In this document: one piece after another, positions 40,180-50,086 of the stretch
How the letters are laid out: each line of letters opens with the position of its first letter
Numbering within the stretch: the first letter of the stretch is position 1
NCBI RefSeq assembly: GCF_016086655.4
Contig: NC_052135.2
Coordinates: forward strand, 19,186,363-19,250,362
DNA length: 64,000 nucleotides
DNA from: Lepeophtheirus salmonis
Taxonomy: Eukaryota > Arthropoda > Copepoda > Siphonostomatoida > Caligidae
Direction: 5' to 3'
The notes under the pieces: generated by a model
What the model was told of the DNA's origin: nothing
The model's database searches: none
The model's input: the letters and a program-made list of their open reading frames with translations, nothing else
Program-made: the position numbers and the translations under genes

Positions 40180-41330
40180 TTAGGTGGACTCAAAAATTCG
40201 AAGGTAAAAATTAAATGGCGCCACTAAATTTAAGTCTTATAATTTTAAGTTAATATTGACCTACAAACTATACTTATTCATTCTTCAAGTTTTTCTAATT
40301 TTTGGACAATTAATTCGTTAGATTGTGTATAAAGATTTTTTTATATGATTATTTAAAAATGGATAAAAATAAATTTTGTGTGATAATGAAGTATTGCTTT
40401 TTAGTAAAAAAAAATGATGTTAAACCCTAAACTTGTTTTAAACAGATTATTCCAGCTATGCACCAGCAAAATGAACTATTGATAAATGGTTTGCCAAATT
40501 TAAACGAGGCAAAATTAGCGTCAAAGATGATACACGCATTGGAAATTTGAAAGAGGTCGTTACAGACAAAAACATCGAAACAGTCCACAAATAATTTTTG
40601 AGTTGTCGTAAAGTGAAATTAAGCAACAAAGCTAATACTCCACAGATATTAAAGGAACGTGTTGAACATATCATGATTGAATATTTGAACATGCAAAAGC
40701 TTTGTGGAAAGTGGGGCCAATCAAAAGCAACAACATGTTCATGATTCATAGCAATTTTAAGAGCAACTTAACAATAAAAAATACATTTTTTAGACTGTAT
40801 GCGACTATGCATTACACATGGTTCCTACACCGCACGCCAAAGTATAATCCAAAGTCAATTGAGGAGATTGCACACGTTGAACCTAATCCAATGCATCAGA
40901 AAATGTAATAAGCGAGCTGCCAAGCTTATTAAATCCATATTCTATGAAGCACAATGGGGATGATATAATATTCGATTAATACCTTGAAAAGGACAAAACC
41001 ATCAAAAGCAATTATTAAATAGAATTGTTGGATGTTTGAAGGATGAATTCACGAAAAACCTGCTGTTTTGAAGAAAAAAAATGTTGTTTCATCAAGACAA
41101 TGCAACGTCTAAAGAAATAACTGAAAAGGAGGGTAGAATTTCATAGATTATGCTGCGAATTGCTTCCTCATTCATCGTATTCGCCAAATATTGCCATAAG
41201 TGATATTTTTTTTGTCTATAAACCGAGTTTGAGACTAAAGATAAATCATACTTTAAAACTGGCATGGGAAAATTGACCACAGTAATGGTTGTCAAATAAA
41301 TATGTTTTACTATGTTAGGGTATAAATGTT
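40180..41330 (+). mobile_element. Near full-length but inactive mariner element (DD34D type)
   Basis: A Met at 40359 opens a transposase starting MDKNKFCVIMKYCFLVKKND (compare MDKxEFRVLIKHCFLxGK). After a frameshift it continues TIDKWFAKFKRGKISVKDD, NLKEVVTDKNIETVHK, and LKERVEHIMIEYLNMQKLC, the classic mariner N-terminal DNA-binding half. Further on come FDYLEKDKTI-like DYLEKDKTIKSNY, then FHQDNATSKE (second Asp) and a degraded third-Asp region. Stops are frequent. AGGTGGACTCAAAAATTCG at about 40186 may be the left end. The length of about 1.15 kb is close to intact elements. Confidence 0.75.
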
Positions 41331-41350
41331 TCTTTCGACTTGTTACGTAT

Positions 41351-41412
41351 GAGTGTGCTCATGAAAAGTGAAAAGTAATTTTAGAGATTTACAGGGAAGT
41401 TATTTTCTGAAA
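41351..41412 (+). repeat. Dispersed repeat, partial copy
   Basis: GAGTGTGCTCATGAAAAGTG plus AAAAGTAA matches the first 60 bp of the 220-bp family (best to the 30188 copy), just after the mariner at 40180. The remainder is not recognisable. Confidence 0.4.
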
Positions 41413-41689
41413 TCATAAAAATTTTGTGTTCATCGACGCCTAATAACTCCGAACAATGGCGGGTACTACGGCTAGTATCTTTTAAATAGTAAATAATTGA
41501 AATCAGGTTATTTTTTTGTTACAAGCCGTATCCTATTAGCTCTGTGTATAAATTTATCTAGAGCTGGATACAAAAGACACTTTAATGAACAAAAATACAT
41601 ATAAACCGTAGTCATTATTTTAGTTCATAAAGAAATACAAAATATCCAACTAGGACGTATTTAAACTCACCTATGTAACCTTGAGAACC

Positions 41690-42014
41690 TTACAAATGCT
41701 GAGAAAGGCCTTGGAGGGTACAAGTGATTCTCAAAAAATAATCGTTTGCCTTAAAGATAATTATAATAACATGCATAGGAAGAAGATTTAACCACTTAGT
41801 AGTACATGTTATGGATTATTTTGTATGGGGCTATATGAAAAATCAAACCAAGGGACGTCCTCCTCCTGCAAAGGCCTCAATTGTAAATTCCATTAAAGAG
41901 AAAATTACCATGATGACGTGTACTTTCTTCAGAAGCAGGATTGAGAAACTCATTGAGTCTCAAGGAAATTATTTGGTCACCAAACCTTGTATGTCTATAC
42001 TTCTTGATTCCTAG
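41690..42014 (+). mobile_element. maT-type mariner fragment (C-terminal)
   Basis: The open frame from 41811 reads MDYFVWGYMKNQTKGRPPPA then KASIVNSIKE and RSRIEKLIESQGNYLV. It parallels the end of the 32672 transposase (LDYFVWGYVERHTNRHPHSP, then KASLMDSIKE, RIEAVIDTNGDYIK). Only the region after the third catalytic Asp is left, with a small deletion. Confidence 0.8.
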
Positions 42015-45000
42015 ATAATGTACTTATTTCAATGAAACTATGTAACTTTCTTTGTTAAATATATATCTAAGTAAGAAACTAACTTGAAATAAATTTATGA
42101 ATAAATTTTTCAAAACAAAAGAAAAATAAATTATAGATCAACAAGGTTCTATGAGGCCCGTATGTTATAGTAGGAATGATTACGTACTGAAAATAGACAA
42201 TGTAAACATATAAAAACAATGGAGACAGGGAAAAAGGAGCAACTAATTATGTTTGTCTTTTTTAACCTTATAAGGAGTTTCAATATTCAAAAAGGAAGTT
42301 TATACAATAAGTATTAAACCTATTCTCACTGTAATTGATCAGGTTACAGCTAATTATATAATTGCAGAGAAGGTGATATTTGAAGAAAACTTTGACTTGT
42401 CACACTTTTTCCATTAATTTTATCGTATTAACTTTAATTGTCTCAGCTTTATTTTATATTTTAAATATAACTAAATTTCATACAAAAATAGGATTTTTTT
42501 TCTGCAAACATTTTTGTATAAAAGTACTTAATAAAGCTTACTTATATTGTCCAATCTTCACTAATAAGTTAACTTGAACCATGCAGCAAAGAAATGTTGG
42601 GTTAGTATTTTAATATTGCTAACAGATGAAAACTAATCATAAGTTTAGAGACTTCGATATTAGTCTAAATATAGATTTTTTTTGTAGTTTTATGCTTGTT
42701 CTATATCAAACATACATCATATTGTTTCTATAGAAGCTATGTCTCTCTTTTAAGCTCTATTGTCAAAGATTTTCTGTAACACAATGTTTAATAAATATTG
42801 ATGATTTTTTAATTGTATTTATTATTCATAGGTACTTAAAACTATTTATTTATATGACATTCAAAATTAGATTAACTTAAAAAAATAAAAAACAGAAGTA
42901 TACTAAGTAGTATTATTTCTGTAGTGGTTAATTTTGTATCTCACAATAAAAGTATGTATGTTGTTGGTAGGTTATATATTAATCATTTTATTGTACTTGA
43001 GTTAAACTTACATTTTGAAATTATTTAATATGGGATTGTTTTGAAAAATAAATACTTCCTGTGAATTTGTCCTAGATATATAGCCCCAAGAAACCATAAT
43101 AAAAAACTGAAAAATGTTTATTAGTTAACCATTGGAAGTTTGATTGATTTAAAAAAAAACGAAATACATCAAGTTATAAATTTCTTTATGTGATTTGATT
43201 TTATATCTGCAATATAATTCTAGATAATTTTTGCTACAAACACCTTCGTCTCCAGTTATTCTACCCTGTATATTTTTTGACTCATTGAGATTTAGCCACA
43301 TTACGTATTTGCAACCTTATAATCTTTTTATGTTATTAGTTCAAACTTCACCTTCATTTAGTCTTTATTATTGAAACATTACTTTTTGTTATCGGTGGAG
43401 TTTCTTTCATTTCTTCAAGCTTCAGCTAAAACCTAATTACATGTAAGGGGTTAATAGTCAACTTAATTTGTATCCTGGATTACTTTGTCCTTATAAATAC
43501 ATTCCCTCATCATTTCATCACTATTTTCCTTTCTTCTGAAAATACTTGATATACAATGTTGTTGGTACATATATATTTGAAAAGAAGCATTTACTCGACA
43601 ATATGAACAAATAAGATTAAGGAAATATGAACCAAAGAAATATTCATTTTGAAATGTGTACACACTTATTTTTCCTGATTGTGTATAAAAAAAACTAGAA
43701 AAAGTAAGTTTTTTTTTGCTGCAGACACTCATAAGAATTTTTTTTATCTTTATTACACATATTATCATAAATAAAAGACTTGAAGAGTAAAAAAATAACC
43801 ATTCCTATTTCAATTTTGATGATAATAATTTCCACTCTTTTTCCCATTGAATGAATGAAGCTTTCTACCCCCTTATAAATATATAGGTTCCATCTACATA
43901 AAACCAAGCAATCATGATTTTTTTTAAATTAAATTTGAACATTTTGCGATATATTTTTGAAAGTTCGTTAATTAACCCAACATTTATACTTAGTCAAATT
44001 TTTCTAATTTTTTTAAACTGGAAGGTCATGAGTATGAAATTCGATTTTTTTCTGTTATACAGGGTGCAAGAACATAATTTCATTTTTTTTAATGCATGGC
44101 AATTAGGGTGTAGAAGTGGAGAGGGCATGGTTTCATTCAAGAAACCAGATTCCAAAAATTTCTTGAAAATATAGTCAGTCGAGATCATACATTGAAGTAG
44201 TGAGGAACGTGTGAAGAAATCTTTACTAAAAAATGATTTCACAAAATATTTTATGACCTTAAAATAACTGCAATTTAGCTTGTATATTTTTATTAGTGCG
44301 ATTTATGAAAATAAGTTAATTTTGCTTCAATTGCTAATATACAAACATTTTTTAAATTCATTTTCATAATTTGAAATTCGCTAAATTTTAGAAAAGAAAG
44401 TAACCCCACGAATAATAATAATAATCTGCATAACTGGTGCTATGCAGATTATTTATAATAAAAATCTCCCGTTTTAAAAATATCGAAGTTTTGTTTTATA
44501 AGTTATTTCAAAAATTTATCTGAATATAATTTAAACATATTTTTCACTACCTTTAAATCAATCTAAAATATTCAACCAATGATACAAAAAAAAATGTATT
44601 CCACAAGCATTTACATTAATTTTTTAAGGTTTGTGAATACTTCGACCTAAATATTTAAAAAAAAGATTCAGTTGGGAAAAATTAATATTAACTATAGAAA
44701 ATAAAACTGTTAAAATTTATTAGAGATACTTTTGAAAGATTAAAAAATATGATAGTACTTCCTATTTTCAAATAAAAAGGAATAATTTAATGCTCTTAAT
44801 TAATTTAACTGTATCATTGAACAATGAATTCAAAAACCTAGGAGTAAACATATTGAAAAAATGCAGAAAAAAACGAAAAAAAAACAAGTTTGGTTTTTTA
44901 TTTTTAGACGAATAGTACTTTAACACACTTATCATTTGTTAGTAAATATCCATTTTTTAATAATCCTAACAACATTAATTTTGGGTATCAACAAATAAAA

Positions 45001-45189
45001 AAATTAAGTGTTTCATTTAAAATTTCTTAGAAATATTTATTGCTTCATACAAATTTTGGAAATCAAATTAGTACTCATCAGTATTGATCAGATTGAGAGA
45101 ATTACCGGGTTCAAAAAAAATCTTTACAATTTCAATCTAGAACTTTATTAAGATGCATTTTAGCAACCAGTTGTAATAGGGTATGCCAA
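42015..45189. other. AT-rich intron part with orphan mariner-like ends
   Basis: No gene recognised. CTACCCTGTATA ending near 43270 and TATACAGGGTGCAAG at 44057 look like isolated right and left mariner termini without a transposase. A 13-bp hairpin lies at 44420-44453. Confidence 0.45.
44420..44453. repeat. Perfect 13-bp stem, 8-nt loop hairpin
   Basis: AATAATCTGCATA, loop ACTGGTGC, then TATGCAGATTATT. The core is not just AT repeat (CTGCATA/TATGCAG), so it is more notable than the many AT hairpins here. Confidence 0.8.
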
Positions 45190-45730
45190 TAAAATAAAAA
45201 TAACTGGTATGATGGCTTGGGTTCCCTAACCATTGATGTAGGCCCCCTTGGCAGTAATGATAGTTTCTAGATGGTAACGGAAGGCCTTCCACTCATTGTG
45301 GATGTAGTTATCATACATTGCATCCCAGTGCTGAGTGACGGTGTATTTGAGGTTGTTGATATTTGGCTGAAGGACGGTGCAGGCCTTGGACTCAACAAGC
45401 ACCAAATAGGGAAGTCCAATAGGTTGACATTTGGTGAGTAGGGGACCACATTTTCTTTGGCTAGAAAAGCAAGGTGTTCTCCAAACACTTTTGGCCTATT
45501 GGGACGTGTGTGCAGGCGTACCATCCTGCTGGAAGACCACGTTCATAAACGGGCTCATGTTGGGGATTTGCAACTGCTTTGCAATCTCCGTTGGTTTCTG
45601 GGCAGCATCCAAAGGTGCTCGGACCAAAATAGGTTGGTTACGCTTAGATTGCATTTTCTCACCTTATAACACACTTAGAAAGATATATATATATATATTT
45701 AAGTTTATTTTTAGTGTTTGACCGGAACAA
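45190..45730 (-). mobile_element. Mariner-superfamily transposase remnant
   Basis: Minus-strand frames give, in order, KPTEIAKQLQIPN (helix-turn-helix region), MNVVFQQDGTPAHTSQ at about 45530 (second catalytic Asp), WRTPCF / EHLAFLAKENVVPYSPNVN (third-Asp region with Asp replaced by Asn: PYSPNVNLLDFPIW), and a C-terminus LQPNINNLKYTVTQHW then NEWKAFRYHLETIITAKGAY. Frameshifts separate the pieces, and the stretch with the first Asp is deleted. Clear termini were not found. Confidence 0.75.
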
Positions 45731-46440
45731 TTTTGCCGCATTTACAAAAACCATCATTTATGTAGAAAAAATGAAGTGCTAAGATTTTTTGCCACATCCG
45801 GTACATAAAATAATACTTACATTATTAAATTATCGTCTCTACCGTTGTACGTCTTAGTCATCACATTGTCAAAATGAAGAATACAGAAAAACACGAGGAT
45901 AAAAAATATCTATTAAATTGACAAAAACTCGATTAAAATTTTTTATATATACAAATAAATCCTAATCATGGCCTTATATAGATAAATTAAGAATGACATA
46001 TTTTCCTATTCAAAGTATTTTAGGAACATATTAAAAAGTATCTGTGATAAAATATAGATTCAAATAAATAAAATTCATTTATATAAATCTTAGGTTATAT
46101 AATATTCCAGTTCAGTAACATAAGGTTAATATTCTAATACAATTGAAAACTGTCCCACTCCATTTATAATTGTATAGTCCTGCCGTAGGAAATGCCTAAC
46201 ATGAACTCATATCAGCAATCTTTTACGTAACTTTGAATATACAGGCCATAATCGATCAAAATAATTAGGTGTTTAATGTTCATACATAATTTAAATGTTA
46301 ACAAAATTTCAATTTCAATTTATTCCTTTATTTTAATTTTTGTTGTTCTAGGTTGTCCTTGTAATGATGTATATAATGTATATATTTTATTATTATAAAA
46401 ATATACTACTGATATTGATTTAATTTATTTATATTTGTAG

Positions 46441-46583
46441 GGTCAAAACAGTTTACATGAGAGGATATGTGGAGAGTAAGTTGTCCATTAAAAGTGCCAT
46501 CATTCAAGACTCGGGGAATTACTCATGCATACTTAAGAAGTCACCTCATAACTATGATACACTGCGCATAACGGTTGTTGATG
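46441..46583 (+). CDS. dpr: Dpr-family protein, internal exon: second half of Ig domain 2
   Basis: A 143-nt exon with acceptor TTTGTAG|G and donor GATG|GTAGAG. It completes the split Arg codon and encodes the E, F and G strands of the Ig fold, including the diagnostic DSGNYSC motif with the second domain cysteine and an NYS sequon. It ends in ITVVD plus one base of Gly. In Dpr proteins the domain 2 end reads (V/I)xVxVxxGEH, and the next exon supplies GEH, so the match continues across the splice. If the donor were ignored, the frame would read about nine more codons to a stop near 46612. Confidence 0.9.
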
Positions 46584-47860
46584 GTAGAGTATATTTAGTT
46601 ACATATAAATAATTATTTATTTATGTATTTTAAGCTTTTAGTGACTTTAAAAAAATTCTGGAATTTTCCTTGAAATGTCAATATTTTACATCAAGTCTTA
46701 TTTATCAGAGATATAGAATTTCGATCTTGAATACTGAAGCAGCATTAAAAAAAAAGATGTGCTTTCATATGGCGTTATTATTTTAGATGTTAACCATATT
46801 GAAGGCATAAAAATAAACCCTTTATTGCACACTCATTTTTATAGTCATTAGATCATTAAGATTTGAAAAAATTTGTTTGTATTTTTCTCTGCAAATTTTA
46901 GCATTTACTCTTCAAAAAGAGAAAAAAACAAAATCAGTGATAGCAATATGTCAATTCTATGCAACTATTAAACTTTTTTATAGTAGAGGAAAACACTGAT
47001 AAGAGGCTAGATTAGTAGTTAAATAGTCAACTGTCAAAAGATACAATTTCAAACTCAATTTGGGGAGGGGGGGACAAATCATAAATTATATAAACTAACT
47101 GCAAATATGTAAGGGGTGCAAAAATATTTTAAGTTATTGAATTGTTACAAGAATATGTATCAATTGAGTTTATTGTTGAATTAATAAATTTTATTTACAA
47201 AAACATCATTTAATATATGTTGTCCTGTTTTTACTTTAATTTTATTTATACTTCATATTTTATTAAGTCCGTAATCAAGGTTTCCGTACAAATTTTTGTT
47301 AAACTCTGGGAATTTCATTAAAATTTTATTGAAAAAAAATTATTAGTAATTAAACCCTCAAACTTATGCTTGAATATCAGGTAAGGCAATGTGTAGTCTA
47401 AAGGTGTAAAAGACTACAACATACACAACTTTTATTTTAAGATGGAATCCTTTATCTTCAGGTTGGATATTATATACGTACCAAAAAAAAATACATAGTT
47501 GATTTTACTGTTTACTAATTAGGTGACTAGTGATTAGTGACTGAATTTTAATTTTTAAGATACATACCTCAAATTCAAAAAAAATATTTGGGTTTGTTGA
47601 TAAAAATTGTTTAGATTTTTTTTTTTTTAGAAACACTAAGGGCATAGCATAAAATGGCACAAAAACTAAATTAACTGACCCTCTAAAGATGTCCTTGCCC
47701 TTGAAGAAAAAACAATAGTCCTTACACCGTACAGCGTTCATAGGACCTTACATGTGTTTATTCTATGTAGTAGTTTTAGAATCAATATTTATTTAACAAA
47801 TATATATCAATCCATTTAATTTCATGATCTAATTAAACTTTTCTTTTAACTTATTTACAG
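46584..47860 (+). other. Intron 2 visible in window (1.28 kb)
   Basis: GTAGAG donor and TTATTTACAG acceptor; phase 1. The contents are AT-rich with no recognisable gene. A short G-run lies near 47060 and runs of A or T are frequent. Confidence 0.85.
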
Positions 47861-47991
47861 GAGAACATTCAGCTGCCATTTACAAAAATTCAAAAAAACT
47901 CTCCAATGCTCATTCTGACTCAATTATCATAGCTCCTTTCCAGGCAACATTATCTTTTATTGCATTTTTTGGTGTTCAATATTTCATTTAA
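47861..47991 (+). CDS. dpr: Dpr-family protein, terminal exon with GPI-type tail
   Basis: Terminal exon ending in TAA. The split Gly is completed and followed by EHSAAIYKN, corresponding to the conserved GEHPAA motif just after the second Ig domain of Drosophila Dprs. This is the strongest family signature here. A short polar linker (KNSKKLSNAHSDS) is followed by about 20 hydrophobic residues (IIIAPFQATLSFIAFF) and then the stop, with no basic cytoplasmic tail. That is the layout of a GPI-attachment signal, and membrane anchoring by GPI is known for Dpr/DIP proteins. The cleavage site (Ser/Asn/Asp region) is inferred. With the two upstream exons this gives about 165 residues of C-terminal protein. 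Confidence 0.9.
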
Positions 47992-48055
47992 TTGGTTGGA
48001 CTTGCTATAAAAGGGGGGTTATTGTCTTATTTTTGTATCTTCTTATTTATTTTTT

Positions 48056-48061
48056 AATAAA
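48056..48061 (+). other. Polyadenylation signal of the Dpr-like gene
   Basis: AATAAA lies 65 bases after the stop codon, in an AT-rich tail with an overlapping second AATAAAA. Position and orientation suit the 3' end of the gene. In DNA this AT-rich the hexamer is also expected by chance. Confidence 0.5.
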
Positions 48062-48181
48062 ATAAAAAAATATGTTACCTGTCAACTTCATACTAACATT
48101 TATTTCAATAATATTTCGTTCATATACTTTTATCATTGTATTGATTATTAAAGCATATTTTAAGTATTCGTTTGTATAGTA

Positions 48182-48222
48182 TATTAAATATTGTTTATAA
48201 TATATATATATATATATATATA
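48182..48222. repeat. (AT)n microsatellite
   Basis: TATATATA run directly before a mariner-like terminus (TACAGG at 48221). Mariners insert at TA, so such runs are frequent hosts; similar runs precede the elements at 32548 and 45690. Confidence 0.8.
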
Positions 48223-48980
48223 CAGGTTTGTCCGTCTAAGGTGATACAAATCAATTTATGTTAAATTTGGTATATTTTTTGCAGAAAAATATTCAAAACA
48301 GATGAGACTCTTTTTTATAGTATAACGTAAACAAAAACCATTATAATTATCCAATAAAGTGACTATGAATTGCAATCAAGGCTTCCACTATGGACTTTAG
48401 CTTTTTGCAACCGTTTTTAGTGTAGTTCTTATAAAGATTACTCAATCATCTACGATAACAGACTTGAACTATTTTTCGGAAGTGTATTTGACCCTTGAAG
48501 GCATAACCTCCAAACAATCAAAGAAAACATAATCAAAGAGTGACATATCTGGGATGTGTGGGTGTCTCTTTGGCTTTTTATTGAGCTTTTTAATAGGTAC
48601 TTGAACCTTACAAGCTTTTTTTGAACAATCAATATCCTTCAACTCCTGTCTCAATGCTTTATATTCATAAATTTCAAGTGTCTTCTTTGATAAGTTGTTT
48701 AAAATGATCCTGTTCAAATCAAACTCCCTGCCTAAGCCATTGGCATTCACCCTTCCCTTTTCTCGTTAATAGTCTCCGTGAGTGCGCCCAATGTTTTCTA
48801 TAACCTTAATGTTGTTACCCTAACTTTTTTGGTAGCCACAACAATCTCAGGCATGATTGTCATTAACATCCTAGTTGTGTAATAGTCCAAATCAGAAGAT
48901 ATTCTTGTTGTATTTTTTCTGGGAGGAAAATGCAAGAATTGCACTCTCTTGTGCTTCAAAGTTTATGTTAATACGATCCT
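48222..48980 (-). mobile_element. Probable mariner remnant with internal deletion
   Basis: The left end ACAGGTTTGTCCGTCTAAGG follows TA. The minus frame 48750-48469 has an N-terminal-like basic, helical part (LSKKTLEIYEYKALRQELKD, then KKACKVQVPIKKLNKK) running straight into HIPDMSLFDYVFFDCLE, which resembles the third-Asp box (PDLNPLDYFxWxxLE). DDxVIFIRTTLKTVAKS follows, like the C-terminal helix. The catalytic middle is missing. The family call rests mainly on the PDMSLFDY box and the terminus. Confidence 0.5.
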
Positions 48981-49359
48981 AAAGAGGAACAATACATAAT
49001 AAAATTTCTACAACTGAATCCTAAGTATCTTATTACGGCATTGTCTTAGATAGGTATCAAACAATAAAAGAAAAAATAGCTACTTTTAAAAATGTTTATC
49101 TCCTCAAACGGTCACACCTGTGTATATAAGATAATGATTTAATGTTTGCAAATTTAATTTAATTTAATTAGTGTTATAGTGATTTGAAAAATAAATTTTC
49201 ATACATAATAAATAAGATTGTTGTATTTTATTTCCTTAAGACAGCAAAAGTTTAATTTAACTTTGGTTATACCTGAGGTTGCATATTGAATCATTTTCTA
49301 TAAGTAAACCATAGAAAGGGGAAAATAACATGGTAACCCTTACTATTTTAATAATGTTT

Positions 49360-49572
49360 TAGAGAAAGAAAGCTTAGCCGTCACATTTCATTAGCTTAGC
49401 TTCAAGTATCAATGAGAGGAAGAAAATACAAACACAAGTTCCACTCCGTTTCAAGAAAGGACATAGATAGGTATTACTCCGTTGTTGATTATCAATTCTA
49501 CTAATTGAAAAGGAATGACACTGATAACCCCCTTAAAAATAGTCACAGTTACTCTTCGTCATTCATGAGCAC
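49360..49572 (-). repeat. Dispersed ~220-bp repeat, copy 4 (minus strand)
   Basis: Read on the minus strand it gives TGCTCATGAATGACGAAGAG, TTTTTAAGGGGGTTATCAGT, GGAGTGGAACTTGTGTTTG and GACGGCTAAGCT, the same block order as copies 1-3. Homology with the area of copy 3 extends to about 49695. Confidence 0.6.
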
Positions 49573-49597
49573 AAAAAATTATGGTTCAGCTTTATAT

Positions 49598-50086
49598 TTA
49601 TATCTTCTCTCCTCCAGAATAAAAGAAGTATAATAACAGCTTTAGAAAATGAAAAACACTGTTCAGGTTGCCTTCAAAAACAAAACTTGCACGCTGAAAA
49701 GGCTTAATATTTATAACCCTAATGATAGATATGCCTACCATTACCATCATACATTTTATTATGATAAGAGACGTGCGTGTCGATTTAAGTATAAAAAGTA
49801 AGCAAGTCATGCATTTTGCTTTACAATTGGCATCTCTTTTCTCATGTGTCTCTTTTTTTTTAAAGTAAAAGTGTAATTCTGAAGTAAACAGTCCATAAAG
49901 AATACAAAAGCAAAGACTCCACGGTTCTGAGTCTAGATTCAGGTTAGTTTTCGAGGACTTGGAATCATGTGAGCTTGAAACCCATTTAACTTTTGAAGTG
50001 ATTATTTTTTTATAACTGGACTTTTGGGAATTATACTTGAACCATTTCATTGAAATTTTGACTAAATCTGAGGTGGTTGTTGTCAA
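49598..50086 (-). CDS. Hypothetical open frame, 162 codons, unrecognised
   Basis: The longest single open frame in the window, which is unusual in DNA this AT-rich. The N-terminal half is protein-like (TSDLVKISMKWFKYNSQKSS, SKTNLNLDSEPWSLCF). The C-terminal 35 codons overlap DNA related to the dispersed repeat, so that end is unlikely to be conserved protein. No motif, signal peptide or membrane segment pattern is convincing. It could be an exon, an element ORF or chance. Confidence 0.25.
   Translation of the reverse strand: MTTTTSDLVKISMKWFKYNSQKSSYKKIITSKVKWVSSSHDSKSSKTNLNLDSEPWSLCFCILYGLFTSELHFYFKKKETHEKRDANCKAKCMTCLLFILKSTRTSLIIIKCMMVMVGISIIRVINIKPFQRASFVFEGNLNSVFHFLKLLLYFFYSGGEKI

Larger units (their letters stand above)
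11469..46440 (+). other. Giant (about 35 kb) intron of the Dpr-like gene
   Basis: The donor GTAATT at 11469 and the acceptor TTTATATTTGTAG ending at 46440 join two exons whose codon is split 2+1 (AG + G, Arg). No other exon of the gene is visible between them, apart from two acceptor-like decoys near 14747 and 18530. The intron is filled with dead transposons of both orientations and AT-rich DNA. Very long introns are common in Drosophila dpr and DIP genes, so the length itself is not alarming. Confidence 0.75.

Noticed and set aside
40456..40749. 97-codon minus-strand open frame
   Set aside because: Shadow of the mariner N-terminal half read on the + strand.
43463..43768. 101-codon minus-strand open frame
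   Set aside because: Lys/Phe/Ile-rich, no motif, no splice context; length is expected by chance in AT-rich DNA.
45431..45721. 96-codon plus-strand open frame
   Set aside because: Lies opposite the minus-strand transposase pieces with QQDGTPAHT and the third-Asp box; shadow frame.
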